Shown here: piece by piece, positions 1-5,941 of the stretch | Layout: every line of letters starts with the position of its first letter | Numbering within the stretch: position 1 is the first letter of the stretch | Position numbers and translations under genes: made by a program | DNA from: Acidimicrobiia bacterium | Lineage (GTDB): Bacteria; Actinomycetota; Acidimicrobiia; UBA5794; JAOTWH01 | DNA: 19,606 nucleotides | Direction: 5' to 3' | NCBI GenBank assembly: GCA_029863035.1 | Contig: JAOTWH010000017.1 | Location: 1 to 19,606, forward strand | Notes under the pieces: generated by a model | The model's input: the letters and a program-made list of their open reading frames with translations, nothing else | Told to the model about the DNA's origin: nothing | Databases searched by the model: none

Positions 1-1653
1 CAACAAGAAGACGTCGCCGGGGCGAGATTCATACACCATCTCCTCGTCCAACTCACCCACCTTGCCACCGTCTGGCAGCATCACCCGATACAGGCCCCGG
101 TCGGGAATGGTCCCCGCATTGGTGACGGCCAAGATCTGCGCACCCGGCCGAGCCTCGATACGGCCCTTGACTCGATCCCAGGTGATGCGGGGACGCAGTT
201 CGGCGAATTCATCCGATGGGTAACGGCCGGCCAACATGTCGAGCACCGATTCGAACGATGCCCTGCCCAATTCCGAGTACGGACTGGCTCGTCGCACCAT
301 GTCGTAGAGGGCGTCGACATCCCATGACTCGACCGACGCCGCGGCGACGATCTGCTGAGCCAGGACATCAAGTGGGTTGCGCGGGATCGACGTCGACTCG
401 ATCTGCCCCCTCAACATGCGATCGACCACTACGGCAGCCTCCAACAGGTCTCCCCGATGTTTGGGGAAGATCTTGGCCACCGAAGGGGCACCTACCTGGT
501 GTCCTGCTCTTCCGGCGCGCTGCAGCCCACTGGCGACCGAGGGAGGAGATTCGACCATCAGGACCAGGTCGACCGCTGCCATGTCGATACCTAGTTCCAA
601 GGTTGCTGTGGCCACCACGGCCTTCAGCTCGCCACGCTTGAGGCGGTCCTCTATCTCGAGTCGCTGCTCTCTCGACACAGATCCGTGATGAGCCTGCACC
701 AGCTCTTCGTCGGCCAACTCGTTCACCTGGCGGGCGATACGTTCCGCCAGTGCCCTGCTGTTGGCGAAGATGATCGTCGAGTTGTGGGCTTGGATCAGCT
801 CGAGCATCCGGGCGTACATGGTGGGCCACATCGACCGCTTAGGGGGGCCCGCTGCTGCGCCACCTGGCACAAGCTCGGCGTCTGCCTGTGGCTGGGTCAT
901 GTCCTCAACCGGAACCACCACCTCAAGGTCCAATGTCTTGCGGGGAGGGGCGTCGACCACCGCGACGCGGCGAGGCGTCCACTTCTTCTTGCCTGAAACG
1001 GTGCCGCCACCCAAGAACTTGGCGATGTCGGCCAGCGGCCTTTGGGTGGCGGACAGCCCGATCCGTTGCGGCGAGCTGGCTATCTCCTCCAGCCGCTCCA
1101 GCGACAGAGACAGGTGCGAGCCGCGTTTGGTGCCGGCAACAGCATGGACCTCGTCGACGATCAACCATCGCACCGATGCCAGCGTTGCTCGAATCTGCGA
1201 AGTCAGCATCAGATAGAGCGACTCGGGAGTTGTTATCAAAACGTCCGGAGGGTGACGGTGCAGCTTGCGTCTGTCCTGCGCAGAGGTATCACCGGTACGC
1301 ATGGCGGTGACCACCTCGGGAAGCTGATCGAGGCCCATCCGCCCGGCGGCATTGGAGATCCCAGCCAACGGTGCCCGCAAGTTCCGCTCGATGTCATAGG
1401 CCAGGGCCTTCATCGGCGAGACATACAGAACCCGAGTGCGCTCGGCATCCGCCGGCACCGGTTCGGAGAAGAGTTGATCGAGACACCACAGAAATGCCGC
1501 CAGCGTCTTGCCAGATCCGGTAGGGGCATGAATCAGGGTGTGCGAACCCTCGGCGATCGCCTCCCACCCCGCGGTCTGGGCGTCGGTAGGCGCCTCGAAA
1601 CTGGCCTCGAACCATGCCCGAGTGGGTTGAGAGAAGAGATCTAACGCCGCCAC
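1..1653 (-). CDS. lhr: Lhr-family ATP-dependent DNA helicase, N-terminal part (runs off left edge)
   Basis: A large superfamily-2 DNA helicase of the Lhr type; family members translocate on single-stranded DNA and act in DNA repair. 551 residues are visible and the frame is open to base 1, so the rest of this normally roughly 1,500-residue protein lies outside. Visible motifs: N-terminal DLFSQPTRAWFEASF; Walker A HAPTGSGKT around residues 38-46; SPMKAL motif Ia; DEVH box in IVDEVHAVAGTKRGSH near residue 166; SATQ motif III; motif VI QRAGRAGHQVG near residue 376; then the start of the Lhr core domain (YESRPGDVFLL at the edge). The start is GTG at 1653: an in-frame stop lies only nine codons upstream (1678-1680) and the family N-terminus follows at once. 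No Shine-Dalgarno is visible. A TACTCT hexamer seven bases upstream could be a -10 for a leaderless message (inference). Confidence 0.93.
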   Translation of the reverse strand, partial: MAALDLFSQPTRAWFEASFEAPTDAQTAGWEAIAEGSHTLIHAPTGSGKTLAAFLWCLDQLFSEPVPADAERTRVLYVSPMKALAYDIERNLRAPLAGISNAAGRMGLDQLPEVVTAMRTGDTSAQDRRKLHRHPPDVLITTPESLYLMLTSQIRATLASVRWLIVDEVHAVAGTKRGSHLSLSLERLEEIASSPQRIGLSATQRPLADIAKFLGGGTVSGKKKWTPRRVAVVDAPPRKTLDLEVVVPVEDMTQPQADAELVPGGAAAGPPKRSMWPTMYARMLELIQAHNSTIIFANSRALAERIARQVNELADEELVQAHHGSVSREQRLEIEDRLKRGELKAVVATATLELGIDMAAVDLVLMVESPPSVASGLQRAGRAGHQVGAPSVAKIFPKHRGDLLEAAVVVDRMLRGQIESTSIPRNPLDVLAQQIVAAASVESWDVDALYDMVRRASPYSELGRASFESVLDMLAGRYPSDEFAELRPRITWDRVKGRIEARPGAQILAVTNAGTIPDRGLYRVMLPDGGKVGELDEEMVYESRPGDVFLL

Positions 1654-1710
1654 CGGAGGAAGAGTAGAGGCGAACCGTTATCGCGTTGGACGGCGACAGC
1701 GCGCTTCTTC

Positions 1711-1831
1711 ACTTCCCCCTCAGGGGGAAGTACCTCGGGCCGAAGGCCCGAGAGGATGGGGGTCGGGGCAGCCAGCAATCAGCCATCAGCCCCACCCTCC
1801 CCCTAGCCCCCTCCCTGGAGGGAGGGGGAAT
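1711..1831. repeat. Palindromic element made of three hairpins with inverted ends
   Basis: A non-coding, extremely GC-rich stretch between lhr and the tRNA. Three stem-loops are visible: ACTTCCCCC / TCA loop / GGGGGAAGT at 1711-1731; CTCGGGCC / GAA / GGCCCGAG at 1734-1752; CCCCCTCCCT / GG / AGGGAGGGGG at 1807-1828. The two ends are themselves inverted relative to each other (TTCCCCCTC at the left, GAGGGGGAA-like at the right), and an inner pair GGGGC / GCCCC (near 1774 and 1799) could close a larger cruciform. This layout resembles REP/MITE-like intergenic repeats; a bidirectional terminator is an alternative for the individual hairpins. Other copies cannot be seen in this window. Confidence 0.55.
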
Positions 1832-1852
1832 CCAACTACCATCCCGCATCGC

Positions 1853-1927
1853 GGGCGCTTAGCTCAGCCTGGTTAGAGCGCTTCCCTTACAAGGAAGAGG
1901 TCGTTGGTTCGAATCCATCAGTGCCCA
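1853..1927 (+). tRNA. tRNA-Val (anticodon TAC)
   Basis: A cloverleaf can be drawn by hand. Acceptor stem GGGCGCT (1853-1859) pairs with AGTGCCC (1920-1926) with one G-T wobble; D arm GCTC/GAGC; anticodon stem CTTCC/GGAAG around loop CTTACAA (anticodon TAC at 1888-1890); T arm GTTGG-TTCGAAT-CCATC with one T-T mismatch. The discriminator base is A1927. The 3' CCA is not encoded: CAA follows. The last 21 bases of the acceptor/T-arm region recur at 3549-3569. Confidence 0.95.
1906..1926 (+). repeat. Direct repeat copy 1 (tRNA-Val 3' end), candidate att site
   Basis: 21 bp covering half of the T arm and the 3' acceptor strand, ending CCATCAGTGCCC. It matches 3549-3569 at 20 of 21 positions (T1914 against C3557, in the T loop). 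tRNA 3' ends are the classic target of tyrosine-recombinase integration, so this is read as the reconstituted end of the tRNA at one junction of an insert. Confidence 0.6.
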
Positions 1928-1979
1928 CAACAAGTCCCTTATGTGACTTGGGATTTCGGCCTTCGCGTCGGCAGCGCGA

Positions 1980-3434
1980 TCACGTTTGGTCCGCGTTTGG
2001 TCCGTCGGGCGTCTGGGCGACCTCGACCCTATCGCCTCCTGCGGTCTTGGCTGTATACATCGCCTCATCCGCGGCGCGAAGCAACCCAAGCATGTCGGCG
2101 CCGTGATCCGGGTACACAGCAATGCCGACCGTGAGGGTGACTGGATTCAAGACCGTGCCCTCGTGCGTGATGTCGAACAGGTGCGCGGCTTGGCGGATCT
2201 CCTCCGCCCGGAGGAGTGTTACCTCGAGCGAGGTCTCGGGGAGCAAGACGACGAACTCGTCTCCACCGTAGCGGCACGCTGCGTCTTCGACTCGGGTAAG
2301 GGTGTGGAGCAGGGCACCAAGCTCTGACATCAGCGCGTCGCCCCCCGCGTGGCCGAACGTATCGTTGAAATGTTTGAAGTGGTCGATGTCCAGCATCATC
2401 AAACCGACGGGCATTCCGCTGCGGGCAGAGCGGCTGATTTCGCGCTCGAGCGTTTCCTCCAGGTATCGACGGTTGAACAGGCCCGTGAGCGGATCCTTGA
2501 TGGACTGATCGCGAAGCTGTACGCGAAGCCGAATGTTCGTGAGGGCTAACCCGAGATGCTCGCACACGGATACCGCGAGCGCCTCGCTCGCTGCGCTCGA
2601 GGGCGGCGTGTTAGAGAGGCTCGCGGTCCCGGAGCTGGCAAGGGCGAGGAGGCCGGTCGCTCTCCCTTGAACCATGAGAGGGATACACAGGAGGGCCTCC
2701 ACACCATCCGCGGCGTGAGTGCACCGTGGGGCCGAGTTCTCAGCAAGATGTCCGTGCCGCCGACCACGGCGCAACGCCCAGCAATCCTCGGGTGCGAACA
2801 CCTGGTCACCCCACGTGCTGTCACCCCAAGAGGTCATCACCTCCACAACGTTTCCGGACTCATTCTGCAAGAAAAATCCGCCGGAAAAGTCCCCGAAAAG
2901 CCGGGAACCAAAACTCGCGGCAACGTTGAATACTTCGTCGGACGACTCAACGGCGTGGAGGTAATCGACCATCTCGCCCATGAGGGTCAGCTCGCGGGTA
3001 CGCCGTTCCAGTTCCGCCTCCACAAGCACGTGTCCGGTCACATCCCGCCACCCAGCTGCCAAACCATCACCGATTCTCACGGCACGAACCTCATAGGCAC
3101 CGATGAGTCGCTTCCCACCGTGCTCGGCATCCTCGTGCTCCAGGGACTGCGTGGCCAGCGGCTCACCCGTCTCCACTACGCGACAGAACTCGTCGAAAAG
3201 CTCCCGCTTGTGACGTTCCGCGATGGTCCTAACGAGACCTTCGCCTACGTCGCCTTGCGGAGAGCTGCCGCTGGTGAGCTGGAGGTCGACGATTCGGCCG
3301 GCCTCGTCGCGGACAGCGGTGAACGTGCCAAACGCATCAAGCAGATGCTCGAACAATTGGTCTAGAACGGAGTCGTCGCCCGTTAGGTCTATAACGGAGT
3401 TTGCCTTCGTTTCCTTCTCGGTCGATGACTCCAT
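1980..3434 (-). CDS. Diguanylate cyclase with PAS-like and GAF sensor domains
   Basis: A 484-residue protein predicted to make c-di-GMP from two GTP in response to a signal. Residues ~20-145 look PAS-like (ending GWRDVTGHVLVEAELERRTREL, a typical PAS-to-helix exit). Residues ~150-300 form a GAF domain with the CWALRRGR...CTH pattern. The GGDEF domain follows from DPLTGLFNRR near residue 315. The active site RYGGDEF is near residue 388, and an inhibitory site RVED sits exactly five residues before GGDEF, so product feedback is likely. There is no signal peptide or membrane segment, so it should be cytosolic. The ATG at 3434 is preferred over the one at 3458 because a GAGGT Shine-Dalgarno (3439-3443) sits four bases before it. 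It is the only gene in the tRNA-bounded islet. The signal sensed is unknown. Confidence 0.9.
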   Translation of the reverse strand: MESSTEKETKANSVIDLTGDDSVLDQLFEHLLDAFGTFTAVRDEAGRIVDLQLTSGSSPQGDVGEGLVRTIAERHKRELFDEFCRVVETGEPLATQSLEHEDAEHGGKRLIGAYEVRAVRIGDGLAAGWRDVTGHVLVEAELERRTRELTLMGEMVDYLHAVESSDEVFNVAASFGSRLFGDFSGGFFLQNESGNVVEVMTSWGDSTWGDQVFAPEDCWALRRGRRHGHLAENSAPRCTHAADGVEALLCIPLMVQGRATGLLALASSGTASLSNTPPSSAASEALAVSVCEHLGLALTNIRLRVQLRDQSIKDPLTGLFNRRYLEETLEREISRSARSGMPVGLMMLDIDHFKHFNDTFGHAGGDALMSELGALLHTLTRVEDAACRYGGDEFVVLLPETSLEVTLLRAEEIRQAAHLFDITHEGTVLNPVTLTVGIAVYPDHGADMLGLLRAADEAMYTAKTAGGDRVEVAQTPDGPNADQT

Positions 3435-3548
3435 GATGACCTCATCCCCCAAGAACATTTACTCAGATTACGGCTGACGCGCCCGAAAAGCAGGGATTCA
3501 GTACTTCCGTGAAACGTGCCACAACATTCCCGATTTAACTCAACAAAA

Positions 3549-3569
3549 GGTTCGAACCCATCAGTGCCC
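3549..3569 (+). repeat. Direct repeat copy 2 (displaced tRNA-Val 3' end), candidate att site
   Basis: Second copy of the tRNA-Val 3' end with one difference, in the T loop. No tRNA 5' half or anticodon arm precedes it (the upstream sequence is AT-rich, ...CTCAACAAAA), so it is a fragment and not a gene. It lies 34 bp from the stop codon of the neighbouring secreted-protein gene and marks the right boundary of the proposed islet. Confidence 0.6.
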
Positions 3570-3602
3570 TCGGGAGACACCGTCGCTCGTTGGTTCGTGG
3601 AC

Positions 3603-3920
3603 CTACGTTTCAGATGTCGGGGGCGTCGGGGGCGTCGGGGGCGTCGTTTGGCACTCACCGTTGACAAAAAGGACATCCACTCGGCCGTCTTTGCTCACGT
3701 GGTGGGTGTGATCGTTCTTGCCCTCGCCGTCGAACGCGGCCACGTCGATGTTGATGACCACGAACGGATTGTTGTGCGAGTTCGTGACGTGACAGATCGT
3801 GATCTTGTGATCGCCGTGTGCGTCCTTGGGCGTTGCCATGATGGGCACCGCAACCGCCAGCGCCAGGATCACTCCCAACGCCACCATGGCTGGGACTCTG
3901 CGGTAGAAAATGCGTCTCAT
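3603..3920 (-). CDS. Small secreted protein of the ICHxTNSxxNPxVVI type
   Basis: 105 residues with a clear signal peptide: positively charged n-region MRRIFYRR, a hydrophobic core, and probable cleavage after PIMA near residue 29. The mature part holds KITICHVTNSHNNPFVVINIDVAAF followed by GEGKNDHTHH, a motif I recognise from small exported or surface proteins of Actinobacteria and other phyla; no biochemical function is known to me. The His/Asp-rich stretch could bind metal (inference). The C-terminus is a short TPPTPPTPPT tail encoded by three exact 9-bp repeats. An AGGAGAG Shine-Dalgarno lies about six bases before the ATG. It is divergent from the SGNH hydrolase gene, also exported, with a 154-bp shared upstream region. 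The displaced tRNA fragment lies just past its stop. Confidence 0.8.
   Translation of the reverse strand: MRRIFYRRVPAMVALGVILALAVAVPIMATPKDAHGDHKITICHVTNSHNNPFVVINIDVAAFDGEGKNDHTHHVSKDGRVDVLFVNGECQTTPPTPPTPPTSET
3617..3643. repeat. Three tandem 9-bp repeats encoding Pro-Pro-Thr
   Basis: Unit TCGGGGGCG at 3617-3625, 3626-3634 and 3635-3643, all identical, inside the 3' end of the secreted-protein gene. It encodes the TPPTPPTPPT tail and can change copy number by slippage without changing frame. Confidence 0.85.
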
Positions 3921-4019
3921 ATCGAACTCTCCTGTCCCTTATCGGCCCGGGTTGACGTGACCGCTCTCTGCGTCGTCCGACCCTAGTGCTGAGTTGCGAA
4001 TGAGTACCAATCGCGTCAC

Positions 4020-4049
4020 CCGACACTCAGCGTGGGCGCTCGCTAGAGT
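4020..4049 (+). promoter_or_regulatory. Possible sigma70-type promoter of the SGNH hydrolase gene
   Basis: CCGACA (4020-4025), an 18-bp spacer, then TAGAGT (4044-4049). Transcription would start near 4056, shortly before the Shine-Dalgarno at 4064-4068. It is a match by eye only. Confidence 0.35.
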
Positions 4050-4074
4050 TCCGGCTTCTCGAGAGGAGAAAACC

Positions 4075-4980
4075 GTGCGCAAACGCTTCCTGCTGACTCT
4101 GACTGTCGTTGCCCTGATCTTTGCAATGCTCCCCGGCTCGGCGATCGCCAAGAAGGGCGGAGAAAAGGCCAACCCGGACAAGGCCAACGGCTACTACCTG
4201 TCTCTTGGCACATCGCTGGCGGCGGGGACACTGGCCGACGGAATGGGCGGTTCTATCGGGTTCAGCCCATCCAGCTACACCGACTTCCTTGCAGGACGAT
4301 TGGCGCAGGATGATTTCAAGGCCCGCAAGCACGTCAAACTGGGGTGCCCAGGAGAAACGACGCTGTCGATGATGACCGGGTTCGACCCCGACGGCTCTCC
4401 GTCTGTTTGCCACCCAGGTGTGTTGGATACCTACAAGACTGGAACCCAGTTGGGCGACGCTCTTGCGCACCTTTCCAGTGGCAAGGGCAAGCAGACCAAG
4501 TTGATCACCATCGATATGGGCGCCAACGACGCTCTTCAGACTCTAGAGGCGTGCGTAACGGACTTGGCCTGCATCCTTGGTGATCTGGAATTGACGAAAG
4601 CCAACCTGAGGTCGATTCTGGCTGACATCCGAGAGGTGTACGACGGCCCCATCGTGGCCATGAACTACTACAACCCCAATCTGGTTGCGTGGTTCCTCGA
4701 TCCCGGCCTCGCCGCACTCACTGCGGCCCTTCAATCCCTCTACAACGATGGGCTCGAGACCGTCTACGCGGACTTCGACGTCTTGCTTGCAGACGTTGAG
4801 GTCGCCTTTGGCAGCAGCGACTTCTCGGACGCCAACGGGAATTTCGTCCCCGACAACGTCGAAACCATCTGCGCGCTGACGTTCATGTGCTCAGATGACA
4901 ACATCCACCCCACACCCGTTGGATACGAGTTCATCGCCGGCGTCTTTGAGGCGACCATGGCGGGCGCTGGGCTCCTCTAG
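4075..4980 (+). CDS. Secreted SGNH/GDSL-family hydrolase
   Basis: 301 residues; a probable esterase or lipase acting outside the cell. The start is GTG at 4075: an AGGAG (4064-4068) sits six bases upstream and the signal peptide (RKR n-region, hydrophobic core, AIA near residue 25) begins exactly there; the upstream frame extension lacks these. SGNH blocks are in order: block I YLSLGTSLAAG with nucleophile Ser47, where the usual Asp of GDS is Thr46; GCPGETT at 90-96 (block II region); GAND at 149-152 (block III); and DNIHP with Asp275/His278 (block V catalytic pair). The catalytic set is therefore complete despite the GDS-to-GTS change. The substrate is not evident. Two cysteine pairs in the mature protein may be disulfides. 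Confidence 0.88.
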   Translation: MRKRFLLTLTVVALIFAMLPGSAIAKKGGEKANPDKANGYYLSLGTSLAAGTLADGMGGSIGFSPSSYTDFLAGRLAQDDFKARKHVKLGCPGETTLSMMTGFDPDGSPSVCHPGVLDTYKTGTQLGDALAHLSSGKGKQTKLITIDMGANDALQTLEACVTDLACILGDLELTKANLRSILADIREVYDGPIVAMNYYNPNLVAWFLDPGLAALTAALQSLYNDGLETVYADFDVLLADVEVAFGSSDFSDANGNFVPDNVETICALTFMCSDDNIHPTPVGYEFIAGVFEATMAGAGLL

Positions 4981-5055
4981 GGCCGACGGTAACAATCGAA
5001 TGCGACTTCCGCCTCGTTTCGGCCGAGCTGATTGGCGTATCCTGCAGTCAGCAGA

Positions 5056-5063
5056 AAAGGAGG
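5056..5063 (+). promoter_or_regulatory. Strong Shine-Dalgarno that fixes a TTG start
   Basis: AAAGGAGG, essentially a full anti-16S match, four bases before TTG 5068. It decides the start of the 56-residue small protein against the upstream TTG at 5032, which has no ribosome binding site. Confidence 0.75.
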
Positions 5064-5067
5064 CCTG

Positions 5068-5238
5068 TTGATCAAGCAAGGTCAGAGGGTCACCGAGATG
5101 ACTCGGAAGGTCGGCCAGGTTGGGCGGGTCGGAACCGTCAAGGCGCTCCACGACATGACCGTCGAGGTCAAGTGGGAGGATGGTCACACCAGTGTCATAT
5201 CCCGCGTCGCCCTGAGGCCGGCAGGAAAGCAGAACTGA
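5068..5238 (+). CDS. Small basic protein, SH3/KOW-like (DUF1918-like) fold suspected
   Basis: 56 residues starting at TTG 5068 behind a near-perfect Shine-Dalgarno. The sequence VGRVGTVKALHDMTVEVKWEDGHTSVI followed by a short strand reads like a small beta-barrel: glycine turn, VxVxWEDG, then S/T-V-I. This resembles DUF1918-type or KOW/SH3-like small proteins of Actinobacteria, but the assignment is by look only. It is cytosolic and net basic. It lies 46 bp upstream of the PEBP gene and probably shares a transcript with it. Its function is unknown; nucleic-acid or protein binding is a guess. Confidence 0.7.
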   Translation: MIKQGQRVTEMTRKVGQVGRVGTVKALHDMTVEVKWEDGHTSVISRVALRPAGKQN

Positions 5239-5284
5239 GCAGGTAGACGGCCCGTCAGCTGCCGTCGGTTGCGGAGGTAACCGT

Positions 5285-5914
5285 ATGGAACTAACTACGC
5301 CCGCGTTCGACAATGGCCAGCCAATCCCCGGCGAGTACGCCTTCTGCCTGCCCGACCCGGACACTCACGCCACACTCGGGCCCAACCGCAACCCGGCGCT
5401 CATGTGGTCCGATGTGCCCGAGGGCACGGAGTCGTTGGTGCTGATCTGCCACGATCCCGTGGTGCCAACCAGCGGCGAAGACGTCAACCAGGAGGGACGC
5501 GAAGTGCCCGCAGATTTGGCTCGCACCGACTTCTTTCACTGGATTCTGGTCGACATATCCCCCGACCAACCCAACCTCGACGAAGGGGAATTCTCCGATC
5601 GAGTGACGCCACGCGGCAAGGACGGGCCAGACGGGCCACGAGGAACCCGCCAGGGGGTTAACGATTACACGGGCTGGTTCGCCGGCGATGCCGATATGAG
5701 CGGCACCTATTTCGGCTACGACGGTCCCTGCCCACCGTGGAACGACTCGCTGGTCCACCAATACGTGTTCACTCTCTACGCTCTCGATGTGGACCGCTGC
5801 CCGGTGGAAGGGAACTTCAACGGAGCCGATGTTCGCGCCGCCATGGAGGGCCACGTGCTGGCGCAAGCCTCGGTCACCGGTACCTACACCCTTAATCCGC
5901 GCCTCACCGCCTAG
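5285..5914 (+). CDS. PEBP family protein (YbhB/YbcL, Raf-kinase-inhibitor-like)
   Basis: 209 residues of the phosphatidylethanolamine-binding protein family. Visible family marks: NRNPALMWSDVPEGTESLVLICHDPVVP (anion-site strand, with HDPVVP for the usual DDPDAP), FFHWILVDI (HW motif), YFGYDGPCPPWND and HQYVFTLYALD. There is no signal peptide, so it should be cytosolic. Bacterial members have no firmly established substrate. GGAGG (5273-5277) lies seven bases before ATG 5285. The stop is 27 bp before the next gene, so co-transcription with the small protein upstream and the DUF4015 lipoprotein downstream is plausible. Confidence 0.92.
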   Translation: MELTTPAFDNGQPIPGEYAFCLPDPDTHATLGPNRNPALMWSDVPEGTESLVLICHDPVVPTSGEDVNQEGREVPADLARTDFFHWILVDISPDQPNLDEGEFSDRVTPRGKDGPDGPRGTRQGVNDYTGWFAGDADMSGTYFGYDGPCPPWNDSLVHQYVFTLYALDVDRCPVEGNFNGADVRAAMEGHVLAQASVTGTYTLNPRLTA

Positions 5915-5941
5915 CGAACCCTCGGCCCCTACATTGCGAGC

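Larger units (their letters stand above)
1927..3569. mobile_element. Candidate tRNA-inserted islet carrying a diguanylate cyclase gene
   Basis: About 1.64 kb lies between the intact tRNA-Val 3' end and a displaced second copy of that 3' end. This is the footprint expected of site-specific integration into a tRNA gene: one side keeps a functional tRNA and the other keeps only the displaced 3' fragment. The only gene inside is the PAS-like/GAF/GGDEF protein. No integrase, excisionase or transposase can be seen, so the unit would be a decayed or passively mobilised islet. The DNA near the far end (3480-3550) looks AT-richer than its neighbours. Alternative: local tandem duplication and decay of a tRNA gene, but nothing resembling the tRNA 5' half lies upstream of 3549. 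Confidence 0.45.

Noticed and set aside
81..1644. Several plus- and minus-strand ORFs within the left 1.6 kb
   Set aside because: All are shadows of the Lhr helicase frame, which is unbroken from 1653 to base 1 on the minus strand and carries the full helicase motif set.
1931..1950. CAAGTC/GACTTG stem-loop after the tRNA as terminator
   Set aside because: Six pairs with an 8-base loop and no T-run. It is too weak to call.
1859..2122. Minus-strand ORF ending MDSNQRPLPCKGSALTRLS
   Set aside because: It is antisense to tRNA-Val. This peptide string is a well-known false translation of tRNA complements in databases.
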